Notes: a model not told the origin generated them from the sequence alone. A DNA stretch of 64,000 nucleotides from Paenibacillus sp. An7 (GCF_009870785.1 NZ_WTWX01000011.1:59973-123972), one strand, 5' to 3'; positions 45,967 through 55,560 are shown, counted from the first letter of the stretch. Made by a program: numbers and translations.

Positions 45967-46414
45967 CACCTGTATTTTACTAAACGTTTAACTAAAGGAA
46001 TCCTGTTCATTATTATAGATGAATTCCACATCATTCACCGGTTCAGTAGCTGCGTCTTCCGTTGTTGACATAAGTCAATCACGGGAGGCGCATTTTTTGA
46101 TAAGAAAATAGTACTAGTAATATTTCAATAAAGTAATTATTATGGATTGATGAAAAGATACCCTCCTTTTGCTGAAAAATGTAAATTCCTGCCCAGCATA
46201 TGATTGTTAACATTCACGTATACATGGTAGTAAGACTCAAAGCGATAATGATTACAGAATTTGGAATAAAAACACAATCTTGTTACCTTCCTAGTCCTAA
46301 GACCAGGTTTCATATAGACTATAGTCAAGATGTAGATTACTACCCTAGCATGTTTTATTTAGTTAGTTAGCAAGCTAGAATAAGGTAACGTTGTTTTTGG
46401 AGGGGAAAAGAAAC
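45967..46414. other. Intergenic region after the ABC operon
   Basis: Contains the operon terminator at 46052-46098 and then about 300 AT-rich bases with the promoter of the next operon. No gene is supported; a frame on the minus strand at 46140-46328 has no ribosome binding site or family likeness. Confidence 0.45.
46052..46098 (+). terminator. Terminator of the permuted ABC transporter operon
   Basis: GCGTCTTCCGTTGTTGAC pairs with GTCAATCACGGGAGGCGC (mostly paired, with G-U wobbles) around ATAA, followed by TTTTTT. Confidence 0.8.
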
Positions 46415-47011
46415 ATGTCAGCGAATAGAGTTGTATATATCGTTCTGACTTCAACAGGTACGTATTTATCGAAACTGATACAATTTTATACGAAAGCGTC
46501 ACTCAATCATGCATCCATTGCATTTGACCGAGAGCTAAAAGAGGTATATAGTTTTGGACGTAAAAATGCAGCGAATCCTTTCCTGGCAGGACTTGTCCGG
46601 GAAGATTACAGCTCCCCCTTTTTTCATTCATCTCACTGCGCTATATACACTTTAACTGTGACCTCTGAACAATATAATCAGATGCACCATCTCGTTCGGG
46701 ACATGATGAAGAGACAGCATACATATAAATATCATCTTCTTGGCCTGATTGGGGTTATGCTCAACGTTGAACTCCGCAGGGAGAATGCTTATTTTTGCTC
46801 CCAATTTGTCTCTACTGTTCTAGGACACGGAGGAGCTCTGCCGGTACGTAAACCGGCCCATCTCGTTACACCCGGTGATTTTGAGAAAACAGAAATCTTG
46901 AAAGAAGAGTATCGAGGCAGTTTATGGGATTATACATGCAAGTCCAGTGAACGATCTGTTCGAACAAAGACAACATCTATGGATCGAGTAAAGGCGCATA
47001 TTATTTCATAG
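46415..47011 (+). CDS. YiiX/YaeF-like permuted papain-fold (NlpC/P60-type) protein
   Basis: 198 residues. Two family motifs are seen: a catalytic-type His in SLNHASIAFD near the N-terminus and a Cys in NAYFCSQFVSTVL later. This His-first, Cys-later order is typical of circularly permuted NlpC/P60 proteins (YiiX, YaeF, LRAT-like), which act as amidases or acyl hydrolases on peptides or lipids. There is no signal peptide, so it is probably cytoplasmic. The ATG at 46415 is chosen because GGAGGGG lies eight bases before it; a TTG at 46391 lies upstream of that site. It heads a run with DedA and P450 genes. Confidence 0.7.
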   Translation: MSANRVVYIVLTSTGTYLSKLIQFYTKASLNHASIAFDRELKEVYSFGRKNAANPFLAGLVREDYSSPFFHSSHCAIYTLTVTSEQYNQMHHLVRDMMKRQHTYKYHLLGLIGVMLNVELRRENAYFCSQFVSTVLGHGGALPVRKPAHLVTPGDFEKTEILKEEYRGSLWDYTCKSSERSVRTKTTSMDRVKAHIIS

Positions 47012-47056
47012 CCTTGTTGTATATTGCAATATGGGCGGATAGGATGTTTAATTACG

Positions 47057-47680
47057 ATGGTTTATGATTTTTTACTAGAATTTATTGATCATTTTGGATA
47101 CATTGCTTTGTTTTTAGTACTGTGTTTGGGACTGATCGGTCTTCCCATTCCTAATGAGGTTGTTCTCATGACGGCGGGTACATTATCGGCTGCAGGAATT
47201 CTCTACTACCCTTTCGCTTATCTTGCCGTAAGCCTTGGAATCTGCTCAGCCATGACCTTCAGTTATGTGGTAGGTCGTTTTTTTATCAAAACAAGATTAT
47301 TCCGAAATATGCAGAAGTCACCCAAAACCGAGCATTATTTTACAATCTCGGAGAAATGGTTCGATAAATACGGTGGTTATGCCATTGGGATGAGTCTGTG
47401 TTTACCTTTTCTTCGGCATATAACGATGTACGTTGCAGGAATGAACAAGATGTCTTATCGAAAATTTGCTCTATACGCCTACCCTTCTGCTTTTTTATGG
47501 ACACTGGTCTACTTTCTATTAGGGATTATCGTGAAAGATCAGATTATAGAAATTGGTACGATGATTGAGCATTATGGAACGATTCTTGTTGTTGTCCTCA
47601 TTGTATGCTTATTACTTTATTTACTATACCGATCATCTCGCAGCAAACAGCATCATAAAACCATTTCTGGGAGGAAATAA
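47057..47680 (+). CDS. DedA-family membrane protein
   Basis: 207 residues with about five hydrophobic segments. LGLIGLPIPNEVVLMTAGTL and GYAIGMSLCLPFLRHITMYVAGMNKMSYRKFALY are the conserved parts of the DedA/SNARE-associated family, now viewed as lipid scramblases or flippases linked to undecaprenyl-phosphate or phospholipid recycling and membrane potential. The ATG at 47057 is preferred over a TTG at 47024 but its ribosome binding site is weak. Its stop codon lies in the same frame as the P450 gene that follows. Confidence 0.85.
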   Translation: MVYDFLLEFIDHFGYIALFLVLCLGLIGLPIPNEVVLMTAGTLSAAGILYYPFAYLAVSLGICSAMTFSYVVGRFFIKTRLFRNMQKSPKTEHYFTISEKWFDKYGGYAIGMSLCLPFLRHITMYVAGMNKMSYRKFALYAYPSAFLWTLVYFLLGIIVKDQIIEIGTMIEHYGTILVVVLIVCLLLYLLYRSSRSKQHHKTISGRK

Positions 47681-47785
47681 CGCTCGAAAAATTCCAGTCA
47701 AGATCTCACTGAACAGGAGATTACCGCTTTTTTCAATGCCTATGACCCATTAATCCATCAAGATCCGTACCCTTTTTACACGAAA

Positions 47786-48919
47786 ATGCTTCAAGATCAT
47801 CCGGCTTATTATATGAAAGAGCGAAACACTTGGATTATCTCAAAACATGAACATGTCCAGTTCATTTTAAAAAGTCCTGCTTTTATTCGGGAGCGAAGCA
47901 GGCTTGAAACAGAACCGGCGGTTATGGATTCTAGGTGGCGAAATATAAATGAGCTGGTGCAAGACTGGATGTTATTCCGTGATCCTCCGACCCATACCCG
48001 GCTTCGGAGTCACGTTGCTTACGCATTTACTCCAAAGACACTGGAACAGAGCAAACCTCGAATTCGATCTATAGCTGAAAACTTGGCAGCAGATATGCTG
48101 AAAGAAACGAATCCCGAGGTCATTCATGATTTTGCTTTTCCTCTTCCCGTAATGGTCATTGCAGATATGCTGGGTGTTCCGCAGGAAGATCGAAATATTT
48201 TCAAAAGATGGTCCAATTCTTTAGCAAGACTCCTTGACGTTACCTTCTTATCTGAAGAACAGCTTGATGAAGGCGATCTTGCTGCGGCAGAAATTCGAGA
48301 CTATTTCCGTCAACAGGTAAGAGCGCGCGAGCGAAATCCAAAAGAAGATATCATAAGCGAACTCATTCATGTGGAAAATAAAGAGCACTTGTTGTCCGAA
48401 GAGGAACTCATCAATAACTGTATTTTACTTCTCGTGGCTGGTCATGAAACAACGGTCAATCTGATCGGTAACGGAATGACACTCTTGATCGAACACCCTG
48501 AATCTTACAAACTTTTGCACAATCAACCAGAGCTGATTCCATCTGCGGTAGAAGAAATGTTAAGGTATGAAAGTCCTGTCCAGTTTACCAATCGAACAGC
48601 TGGTGAAGACATTCTGCTTGGCGATACGCTAATTAGACGGGGACAAGAAGTATTCGTATCCCTAGGTGCAGCTAACCGAGATCCTGCCGTTTTTAGAGAT
48701 CCGAATCATTTCGATATTGCGCGAAAGAAAAATCGGCATCTCTCGTTCGCCGCTGGACCCCATTTCTGTATTGGTGCTCCACTGGCAAGACTCGAAGCAA
48801 TCACAGCTTTTCAGGTATTGTTGAAACAGTGCCCTGCTCTTAGGTTCTCCGGGCCTAAGCCAATATGGCGAAATCAAATTTTGTTCCGCGGACTTGAAGC
48901 ACTTCATGTGAAACTGTAA
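47786..48919 (+). CDS. Cytochrome P450 (CYP107-like); true start upstream and non-standard
   Basis: 377 residues from the first ATG. The I-helix oxygen motif AGHETT, the heme-thiolate segment FAAGPHFCIGAPLARLE and DPPTHTRLRSHVAYAFTP are clear, so this is a soluble bacterial P450 monooxygenase needing ferredoxin or flavodoxin. The first ATG cuts off the normal N-terminus: the same frame upstream, from 47681, reads DLTEQEITAFFNAYDPLIHQ and DPYPFYTKM, which is typical P450 sequence. That stretch contains no ATG, GTG or TTG and begins straight after the DedA stop codon, beside a strong GGGAGG site (47669-47674). The true start is therefore unclear. Confidence 0.85.
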   Translation: MLQDHPAYYMKERNTWIISKHEHVQFILKSPAFIRERSRLETEPAVMDSRWRNINELVQDWMLFRDPPTHTRLRSHVAYAFTPKTLEQSKPRIRSIAENLAADMLKETNPEVIHDFAFPLPVMVIADMLGVPQEDRNIFKRWSNSLARLLDVTFLSEEQLDEGDLAAAEIRDYFRQQVRARERNPKEDIISELIHVENKEHLLSEEELINNCILLLVAGHETTVNLIGNGMTLLIEHPESYKLLHNQPELIPSAVEEMLRYESPVQFTNRTAGEDILLGDTLIRRGQEVFVSLGAANRDPAVFRDPNHFDIARKKNRHLSFAAGPHFCIGAPLARLEAITAFQVLLKQCPALRFSGPKPIWRNQILFRGLEALHVKL

Positions 48920-48923
48920 TCAT

Positions 48924-48966
48924 AAAAAGCTGAAAGCCTATTTCATAAAGGCTCTCAGCTTTTTTA
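48924..48966. terminator. Bidirectional terminator between P450 and ectD
   Basis: AAAAAGCTGAAAGCCT pairs with AGGCTCTCAGCTTTTT (one mismatch), with T6 on the right and A-run on the left. It can end both the rightward P450 unit and the leftward ectoine operon. Confidence 0.9.
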
Positions 48967-49016
48967 GTTTTTTGAAAACAACGATTACTTTAAGCGATGA
49001 TCAAGAATATTGTATA

Positions 49017-49925
49017 TTATTTAGTTTCACGGTTAGCGATATAGCTTGGTCTTGCCTGTTGACCAGAATATGGCTGAACTAACTTGTTCTCAATACTGTT
49101 ATATACCATAAAAATGTTGCTACGAGGCATTGGCGTAATATTGCTATTCGAACCATGCATAATGTTGCAATCGAATATTACGATCGAACCTGCCCTACCG
49201 ACAGGTGTATCAATTCCGCCTTGCTTTACCATACGAGTCAGGTTATCATGGTCAGGGACTCCATATTCTTGCTTACGCAAGGAATCTTTGAAATGATTGT
49301 CTGGTGTCTTACCTACACAAGCCACGAACTCTTTATGTGATCCAGGGACAACCATAAGAGGACCATTGAAATGAAAGTTATCTTCGAGTGCAATAGAACA
49401 GCTTAATGCTCGCATTCGAGGCATACCGTCCTCCACATGCCATGTTTCAAAATCTGAATGCCAGTAAAATTCTTTGCCCGTAAAACCCGGCTTATAATTA
49501 ATACGCGATTGATGGATATACGTCTTGCTTCCAAGCAAATATTCCACGATATTAAGTAGTTTTGGGTCCTGAGATAGCTTCTGAAATACGGGCCTAGTCT
49601 CATGTATAGCAAAAACAGATCGCACTTCGCTGCCTTCAGGTTCCCGAATGATCTGTTCGCTCTCCGATTCCCTGGCTGTAACCTGCAAATCTCGTGCTTC
49701 CTTCTGATAGTAGTTTAGTTCTTCCTGATTTAAAAAACCTTCTAGAAACAAGTATCCATGATGATCATAGAAATCGGATTGTTCTTTCGTTACGGGTGAA
49801 CTCGTATTCCATTCAGAGTGAACAACGGGGTCCTGTCTCTTCAAAATTCGAGGCTCTGCATGGATTCTTGAAGGATAGACGTCTATCTCTTTTTCTTGCA
49901 GTGTGGATATATGATTTTTACTCAT
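49017..49925 (-). CDS. ectD: Ectoine 5-hydroxylase
   Basis: Converts ectoine to 5-hydroxyectoine with O2, 2-oxoglutarate and Fe(II); cytoplasmic. 302 residues. The family signature FYWHSDFETWHVEDGMPRMR carries the iron-binding His and Asp, and the third ligand is the His in FDCNIMHGSNSN. The substrate-binding NYKPGFTGKEF precedes it. The start is set at the ATG at 49925, preceded by AAAGGAGA; an upstream ATG at 49997 overlaps ectC. It is the last gene of the ehu-ect operon. Confidence 0.95.
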   Translation of the reverse strand: MSKNHISTLQEKEIDVYPSRIHAEPRILKRQDPVVHSEWNTSSPVTKEQSDFYDHHGYLFLEGFLNQEELNYYQKEARDLQVTARESESEQIIREPEGSEVRSVFAIHETRPVFQKLSQDPKLLNIVEYLLGSKTYIHQSRINYKPGFTGKEFYWHSDFETWHVEDGMPRMRALSCSIALEDNFHFNGPLMVVPGSHKEFVACVGKTPDNHFKDSLRKQEYGVPDHDNLTRMVKQGGIDTPVGRAGSIVIFDCNIMHGSNSNITPMPRSNIFMVYNSIENKLVQPYSGQQARPSYIANRETK

Positions 49926-49938
49926 CACGATCTCTCCT

Positions 49939-50331
49939 TTACTTCGAAATTTGGGAAAGTAGCGGGTACGTTCCTTCTTCATCATGAACTTCCGCACCTG
50001 TTAGTGGCGGATTAAACACACAGATCATTCGCATTTGAGACCGAGCCCTCAAATAATGCTTTTCATGTCCATCAAGGGCATACATCATTCCCGGAGATAT
50101 TTGATATGTTTTTCCGCCGACAATTTCGATCTCACCTTCTCCTTCAATACAATACACAGCTTCAACATGGTTTTTGTACCAGATTAGTGTTTCAGTGCCC
50201 GCTTTAATAAGTGTGTCATTCAAGGAGAAACCCATCTCATCTTTGGTTAGGAGCAATCTTCTCGAGTTCCATGTCGCGGTGTCGATGTCATCCTTCGTAT
50301 GAATTATCTCTTCTAAATGTTTAACAATCAT
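49939..50331 (-). CDS. ectC: L-ectoine synthase
   Basis: Closes N-gamma-acetyl-diaminobutyrate to ectoine by loss of water. 130 residues, normal size. Cupin fold with GTETLIWYKNHVEAVYCIEG (the Glu in NHVEAVY, residue 57, matches the metal/catalytic Glu of characterised EctC), then a Tyr in PGMMYALDGHEKHYL and His 92. It lies four bases after ectB and 13 before ectD. Confidence 0.95.
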   Translation of the reverse strand: MIVKHLEEIIHTKDDIDTATWNSRRLLLTKDEMGFSLNDTLIKAGTETLIWYKNHVEAVYCIEGEGEIEIVGGKTYQISPGMMYALDGHEKHYLRARSQMRMICVFNPPLTGAEVHDEEGTYPLLSQISK

Positions 50332-50334
50332 GAT

Positions 50335-51621
50335 TTATCTCTCCTCTGCAGATAGTTGTTTTAGACTACGTTCCAGTATTTTCAATCCATCTTCTAGTGT
50401 CTCGATTTCAATAGTCAGTGGTGGCATGATCTTCACTACTTCACTATGTGGACCTGATGTTTCCATAATCAGCCCGTGATCGAAAGCGATTTCAGAGAGT
50501 CTTCCAGCAAGTTCCTGTCTTTCAAATGCAAAACCCTGTATTAAACCTCTGCCTCGAGTTTCACCACGAAACTCCGGATATCTCGATGGAATATCCTCCA
50601 GAACGCTGTGAATAATCTTCGCTCTAATCTCTACATCAAGCTGGAATTCTTTCGTCTTCCAATAATTAAGTGCTTCGGTAGCAGCAATAAACCCTAAATT
50701 ATTACCTCGGAAAGTTCCATTATGCTCGCCTGGTTCCCACACATCGATTTCTGGTTTCAATAATGTAATCGCCATCGGAAGCCCAAAGCCACCAATAGAT
50801 TTCGAGAGACATATAATATCCGGCTCAATACCAGCATCATCAAAGCTGAAGAACGGTCCTGTTCTACCACAGCCCATCTGAACATCATCAAGAATGAGCA
50901 AAATATCTCTTTCCTTACAAAGCTCCTCAAGACCCTTCAACCACTCTCGGCTCGCAGAATTCAGACCTCCCTCGCCTTGCAGAGCTTCTACAATGACAGC
51001 TGCTGGAATAGGCACACCGCTTCCAGGATCATCAAGCAGTTTCTTGATATAGGCGAGTGTATCTACATCCTCTCCATAGTAGCCGTCATAGGGCATAAAT
51101 ACAGAGTGAGTAAGAGCTATACCCGCTCCTTCCCGTTTGAAGGAGTTTCCTGTCACAGCAAGCGATCCAAGCGTCATGCCGTGAAACGCATTGGTAAACG
51201 AAAGAATAGTGGAACGCCCTGTTACCTTTCTTGCTATTTTCAGCGCAGCTTCTACAGCATTCGTCCCCGTTGGTCCTGGGAACATCACCTTATGATTCCA
51301 GCCACGCGGCTTCAGGATCACCTCCTGAAATTGAGTTAGAAATGTTTCTTTCGCATTTGTTGCCATATCAAGACTATGTGTAATACCATCTTGCATCATA
51401 TAGTCAATCAGCTTTCCACGAATCTTCTCGTTATTGTGGCCGTAGTTCAAAGCCCCTGCACCTGCAAAGAAATCAATATATTTATTTCCGTTTCGATCCC
51501 ACAACTGCGCATTTTTTGCTTTCTCAAAAACCGTCTGAAAGCTCCTGCAATAACTTCTAACTTCAGATTCAAGATCGTTAAACACAGTAAGTTGTGGAAA
51601 TTCTAAAAGTTGATTGTTCAT
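50335..51621 (-). CDS. ectB: Diaminobutyrate-2-oxoglutarate aminotransferase
   Basis: PLP enzyme making L-2,4-diaminobutyrate from aspartate semialdehyde and glutamate, the first dedicated step of ectoine synthesis. 428 residues. The class III aminotransferase features are present: [34 protein letters not shown], and the PLP lysine in [17 protein letters not shown]. The start is the ATG at 51621, four bases after GGAGGGG; an in-frame ATG at 51642 lies before this site. Confidence 0.95.
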   Translation of the reverse strand: MNNQLLEFPQLTVFNDLESEVRSYCRSFQTVFEKAKNAQLWDRNGNKYIDFFAGAGALNYGHNNEKIRGKLIDYMMQDGITHSLDMATNAKETFLTQFQEVILKPRGWNHKVMFPGPTGTNAVEAALKIARKVTGRSTILSFTNAFHGMTLGSLAVTGNSFKREGAGIALTHSVFMPYDGYYGEDVDTLAYIKKLLDDPGSGVPIPAAVIVEALQGEGGLNSASREWLKGLEELCKERDILLILDDVQMGCGRTGPFFSFDDAGIEPDIICLSKSIGGFGLPMAITLLKPEIDVWEPGEHNGTFRGNNLGFIAATEALNYWKTKEFQLDVEIRAKIIHSVLEDIPSRYPEFRGETRGRGLIQGFAFERQELAGRLSEIAFDHGLIMETSGPHSEVVKIMPPLTIEIETLEDGLKILERSLKQLSAEER

Positions 51622-51638
51622 AATACCCCTCCATTGAT

Positions 51639-52151
51639 TCACATTTGATTAATGATTGGTCCGATAACAAACAGTGGCTCATCCTCATGATTTGTTCGAT
51701 CTGGAAACATATCTGCACTATACCCCACTGTAACAATACTCGGAATGGATCTCTCCTCAGCAAAGCTCAGGAATAACCTGTTAGATGCCATATTCGAAGG
51801 TGAAATGGTTGCTTCAATAAAACGCACGCTTTGGCACCCTTTTTGTTTCAAAAGATTCGTCAGCATGGTCTTTGCTATCCCTTGCCTCCGGTGCGTCCCA
51901 GCTACTGCGACCTGCCATACAAACAGCCGATCTTGATTTCGTGGTGAAAGAAATGCTGAGATAAATCCGATGATGGCTCCCTCATGTTCGGCAATCAGAC
52001 AAGTATCATTGAAATAATCTCCAAGCAGCATGTAACAGTAGGGTGAGTTTAGATCGAGCGTTCCTGTATCTCGAATGAGTTCCCATATGCCGGCTCCGTC
52101 TTGTGCTATCGGTTTACGGTATATAATCTCGGTTTCCGTGTTGACTGCCAT
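51639..52151 (-). CDS. ectA: L-2,4-diaminobutyrate acetyltransferase
   Basis: GNAT-fold enzyme that acetylates diaminobutyrate using acetyl-CoA, second step of ectoine synthesis. 170 residues. [23 protein letters not shown] and [16 protein letters not shown] form the acetyl-CoA binding site, and [16 protein letters not shown] is the substrate part conserved in EctA. It follows ehuA by about 40 bases and precedes ectB. Confidence 0.93.
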   Translation of the reverse strand: MAVNTETEIIYRKPIAQDGAGIWELIRDTGTLDLNSPYCYMLLGDYFNDTCLIAEHEGAIIGFISAFLSPRNQDRLFVWQVAVAGTHRRQGIAKTMLTNLLKQKGCQSVRFIEATISPSNMASNRLFLSFAEERSIPSIVTVGYSADMFPDRTNHEDEPLFVIGPIINQM

Positions 52152-52192
52152 CTTAAATTATTCCCTCCTTCTATTTCTAATTTGAATTCATG

Positions 52193-53041
52193 TTAATTTC
52201 CTGAAGAACGAAAACGCTGCAAAAAGCTCTGTAATCGGTCACTTTGTGGGTTCTCAAATATCTCTTCCGGTGTTCCCTGTTCCACGATTAATCCATCTGC
52301 ACCGAAAATCACTCGGTCTGCGATTTCTTTGGCAAATTCCATCTCGTGTGTAATCAACATCATCGCCATCTCTCCTTCTTCAGCGATTTCGCGGATTACC
52401 TCTAACACCTCACCCACGAGCTCAGGATCAAGGGCTGAAGTTACCTCATCAAACACCATAACTTTGGGTCGCATTACAAGTGCTCTCGCAATAGCAACAC
52501 GTTGTTTTTGCCCACCGGATAACTTAGACGGATACACCTTCAGCTTATCTTCTAGTCCAACCTTAGTAAGCATCGTAACTGCACGTTCCTCTGCCTCTTC
52601 TTTGCTTAAGCCAAGTACTTTACGTGGAGCCTCTGTCACATTACGCATCACATTCATATGAGGAAACAGATTGAAATGCTGGAACACCATCCCGACATTA
52701 CATCGCATCCGGTGCAGATGCTTTTCGTTTGCGCGAACGATCCCGCCCTTATGCTCCATATGCCATAGAAGCTCACCATCTACTTCAATCGTTCCACTGG
52801 TCGGTTCTTCAAGTGTCATCAGCATACGTCCCATGGTTGTTTTACCTGAGCCGCTGGGACCAATAACAGCAACCTTTTCTCCCGGCTGCATCTCCAAATC
52901 AATACCTTTAAGAACTTCTACATTTCCAAATGACTTCGTCACACCTGTGTATTTCACAATAGGAGATGTGTCCGGTATGATTTGATTCAACTTTCCTTGT
53001 GCAGAAACTTCCGTTTCATCACGTTCAAATACCGTGTTCAT
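52193..53041 (-). CDS. ehuA: Ectoine/hydroxyectoine ABC transporter ATPase
   Basis: 282 residues of the polar amino acid (GlnQ-like) ATPase family: GPSGSGKTT, FQHFNLFPHMNVMRNV, LSGGQKQR, VMVFDEVTSALDPE and LITHEMEFA. The insert LLWHMEHKGGIVRANEKHL is as in EhuA proteins. It powers the two permeases encoded just upstream and joins uptake genes to the ectABCD genes in one operon. Confidence 0.9.
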   Translation of the reverse strand: MNTVFERDETEVSAQGKLNQIIPDTSPIVKYTGVTKSFGNVEVLKGIDLEMQPGEKVAVIGPSGSGKTTMGRMLMTLEEPTSGTIEVDGELLWHMEHKGGIVRANEKHLHRMRCNVGMVFQHFNLFPHMNVMRNVTEAPRKVLGLSKEEAEERAVTMLTKVGLEDKLKVYPSKLSGGQKQRVAIARALVMRPKVMVFDEVTSALDPELVGEVLEVIREIAEEGEMAMMLITHEMEFAKEIADRVIFGADGLIVEQGTPEEIFENPQSDRLQSFLQRFRSSGN

Positions 53042-53053
53042 ATATTTCCCTCC

Positions 53054-53716
53054 TTATCTTTCTCTTTGTAGTTTCATGCGCTTCTCCAGCTGTTGCACGA
53101 GTAACGAAGCGATATAACTAATAATGAAGAACAATACACCAACTAACGTATACGGTTCAAAAGCTCGGAAAGATAAAGATACGATATTCTTGGCTGTGAG
53201 CATAAGCTCAACCAACGTAATTGCGCATAGAATGGGTGTCTCTTTAAACATAATGATTAGATAATTCCCAAGTACAGGTATAATTGGTGGAATCGCTTGC
53301 GGTAAAATTATTTTCTTCCAGGTTTGAGATTTCGTATAATTCAGTGCTTTTGCTGCTTCCCATTGACCCTTTGGAACAGCCTCGATGCCAGAACGATATA
53401 CCTCTGAGAGGTATGTGCTGTAATGAAGTCCGAGGGCTATGACGCCAGTATAGAAGGCCGGAATGGAAATACCCACAAGTAGCGGCAGACTGTAATAAAG
53501 AAAGAACACTTGAACAAGTAAAGGTGTATTACGTATAAACTGTATAACTCCTTTTGTCACTAACGATAGGGGTTTTAATCGACTTCGTGTCATAAATGCG
53601 AGAAGTAAACCAACGAATAATGCCAATACGAAGGCATAAATCGTGATCAACACCGTCATTTTTAATGCCCCGATCAACTGAGGCAAAATATCAAATACAT
53701 AATTCCAATCCCACAT
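53054..53716 (-). CDS. ehuD: Ectoine/hydroxyectoine ABC permease
   Basis: 220 residues, about five hydrophobic segments, HisM/GlnP family. FIRNTPLLVQVFFLYYSLPL and the contact loop SGIEAVPKGQWEAAKALNYT are diagnostic for polar amino acid-type permeases. It lies four bases from the other permease and 13 from ehuA. The C/D naming of the pair follows gene order and is tentative. Confidence 0.88.
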   Translation of the reverse strand: MWDWNYVFDILPQLIGALKMTVLITIYAFVLALFVGLLLAFMTRSRLKPLSLVTKGVIQFIRNTPLLVQVFFLYYSLPLLVGISIPAFYTGVIALGLHYSTYLSEVYRSGIEAVPKGQWEAAKALNYTKSQTWKKIILPQAIPPIIPVLGNYLIIMFKETPILCAITLVELMLTAKNIVSLSFRAFEPYTLVGVLFFIISYIASLLVQQLEKRMKLQRER

Positions 53717-53719
53717 ATG

Positions 53720-54373
53720 TTATAACCTCCCCGTTGTCAATTTCCGTTCAAGTAACTGAACAGCGATAGAAACTAGGGTAGCGATAACAAAATACATCAG
53801 CAGAAGCAGCACTAAAATCTCCGTTGTAAAAGAGATGTAGTTATTACGAAGCACCATCGCCTGATATGTGAGATCCGCCATCGTAATGAAATAGACGAGC
53901 GATGTTGATTTAATCAATTCCACCATCTGGTTCCCGAAAGACGGCAGCATTTGTAGCGAAGCTTGAGGAAGAATAACATATGTTAACCTTTTCCAGGGTT
54001 TCATATTTAGTGCTATAGCAGCCTCAGTCTGACCTTTTGGTACTGCAAGCACTGCGCTTCGAACAATTTCTGATCCGTATGCCCCGAAGTTAAGTCCTAT
54101 GGCAAGAATAGCAGCTAACATCTTCGGAAGCTCAATACCGATAAAGGGGAGAGCGAAGTATAACCAGAATAATTGAACCAGTAAGGAGGTTCCGCGAAAA
54201 ATCTCCACATAAATCGCAGCAAAGGTACGTACAATCCAGAGTTTTGATAACCTAAGTAAACCGGCAATAAAGGACACAATGATTGCTAATATGGATGAGA
54301 AAAAAGCAACCAAGACCGTGATTTCCGCCCCTTTTAATAACGAAGGAAGAAAATCAATCCATGAATTCGGCAT
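53720..54373 (-). CDS. ehuC: Ectoine/hydroxyectoine ABC permease
   Basis: 217 residues, about five hydrophobic segments. FRGTSLLVQLFWLYFALPF and the loop SAVLAVPKGQTEAAIALNM mark it as a HisM/GlnP-type permease, and the sequence style matches EhuC. It starts one base after the stop of the binding protein gene, showing tight coupling. Confidence 0.88.
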   Translation of the reverse strand: MPNSWIDFLPSLLKGAEITVLVAFFSSILAIIVSFIAGLLRLSKLWIVRTFAAIYVEIFRGTSLLVQLFWLYFALPFIGIELPKMLAAILAIGLNFGAYGSEIVRSAVLAVPKGQTEAAIALNMKPWKRLTYVILPQASLQMLPSFGNQMVELIKSTSLVYFITMADLTYQAMVLRNNYISFTTEILVLLLLMYFVIATLVSIAVQLLERKLTTGRL

Positions 54374-54374
54374 G

Positions 54375-55241
54375 TTATTCTCCGCAAAGCGCAGCAGCTG
54401 TCATATCGCCTGGAAGCTCATCCTCTGTGAATCCAAACTTTTGCAATATTTCGAGCAGCTCGCCTGAGTCTTTCATTTTTTGAAGCTCTGCATTATATGC
54501 CTCTTGAAATTCGGTGTCTGCTTGACGAAAAGCTGTCGCCCCATATCCGCGAACACTCTCACCATCCACTGTAGGTTGGGTGAAGTCAGCAACACGTTCA
54601 ATTTTATTATCATTGGCCGATTCGAGCATCGCCTGAAGTGATGGTCCCGTCATCGTTATGGCCTGCACACGGTCAGCTTGGAGTGCGCTAATCGCTGAAG
54701 CTTGGTCGGGAACTTGAATAATACGCTCGGAAGGGATACCAGACTTTTCTAAATACTCAATCTCCACGGCACCTGTCATGACAGCAACTTTTGCATCTCC
54801 ATTACTCGCGATACCTTCATAACTTACAAGATCTAGCGGATTCCCCTGCTTAACTGCAAGTGCTTCTCCAATGCTATACTCCGGGTTCGCGAATAAGACG
54901 GCAGAACAGCGATTTGGATTAATAAACATTCCCGCTGTAATAAGATCGAATCTTTTAGCTTGCAAGCCGGCTACTAATGAACCAAACTCTGTTAGCTCAC
55001 CTCTCATCTCCTTCACGCCTAGCCGCTCTAGGATTACACGTGCTATTTCAACAGCTTCTCCTGTTAGTTTTCCATCAGCCTCTTTGTATGCGTATGGCTT
55101 TTCATTTGCAAATCCTACTGTGATATAACCTTTCTCGATCGCCTCATCCAGTGTACTGCCACTTTTACTACATGCCGCAAGAGATATTACGAAGATCAAT
55201 GACATTACTAGCACAAAAACTTTTCTCAACTCATTCCACAA
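54375..55241 (-). CDS. ehuB: Ectoine/hydroxyectoine-binding lipoprotein
   Basis: About 288 residues. Lipoprotein signal with lipobox LAAC, then a family-3 solute-binding fold: GYITVGFANEKPYAYKEADG, LTEFGSLVAGLQAKRFDLIT and AGMFINPNRCSAVLFANPEY are characteristic of EhuB, which captures ectoine and hydroxyectoine outside the cell. The reading frame is open to 55289, but the upstream part overlaps a leader hairpin. TTG at 55241 (five bases after GGAG) or TTG at 55229 are the likely starts. First gene of the riboswitch-controlled operon. Confidence 0.9.
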   Translation of the reverse strand: MWNELRKVFVLVMSLIFVISLAACSKSGSTLDEAIEKGYITVGFANEKPYAYKEADGKLTGEAVEIARVILERLGVKEMRGELTEFGSLVAGLQAKRFDLITAGMFINPNRCSAVLFANPEYSIGEALAVKQGNPLDLVSYEGIASNGDAKVAVMTGAVEIEYLEKSGIPSERIIQVPDQASAISALQADRVQAITMTGPSLQAMLESANDNKIERVADFTQPTVDGESVRGYGATAFRQADTEFQEAYNAELQKMKDSGELLEILQKFGFTEDELPGDMTAAALCGE

Positions 55242-55284
55242 CCTTTCTCCGTTTTTGTATTCAAAAAAATGACACAACCAATAC

Positions 55285-55312
55285 ACCAAGTAAACTTACA
55301 TTTTTACTTGGT
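55285..55312 (-). promoter_or_regulatory. Second inverted repeat in the ehu-ect leader
   Basis: ACCAAGTAAA and TTTACTTGGT form a perfect 10-base inverted repeat with an 8-base loop, about 45 bases before the ehuB start and 200 bases after the riboswitch terminator. No T-run follows directly, so it is not an intrinsic terminator. It may be an operator or a translation-control hairpin. Confidence 0.55.
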
Positions 55313-55515
55313 TTTAATCCTTGAGAAAGTCTTAATCTGCTTACTTGAAACAGAAAACTGAATGCAGGTGTGCCCAGTGCCTCCCCTCCAACTCAAGCAC
55401 CTCTTTACTTGTCAAAATAAGCACCCATGTAAACCGCACTTGGACTTCAGCAAACGGAAAAAGACCTCCACACAGGGGAATAAGACATAGCTCCGCCAGC
55501 AGGGGGTCAACAAAC

Positions 55516-55560
55516 AAAGACAAAGGCCCCTATGATTAATGAGTAAAGGGCCTTTGTTAT
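55516..55560 (-). terminator. Intrinsic terminator of the c-di-AMP riboswitch (expression platform)
   Basis: On the minus strand ACAAAGGCCC pairs with GGGCCTTTGT around a 17-base loop and is followed by a T-rich tail. It lies about 30 bases after the riboswitch core, where ligand-induced termination would act. Ligand binding turns such ydaO-type switches off. Confidence 0.85.

Noticed and set aside
50977..51339. Rightward 120-residue frame antisense to ectB
   Set aside because: Shadow of the strongly supported ectB gene.
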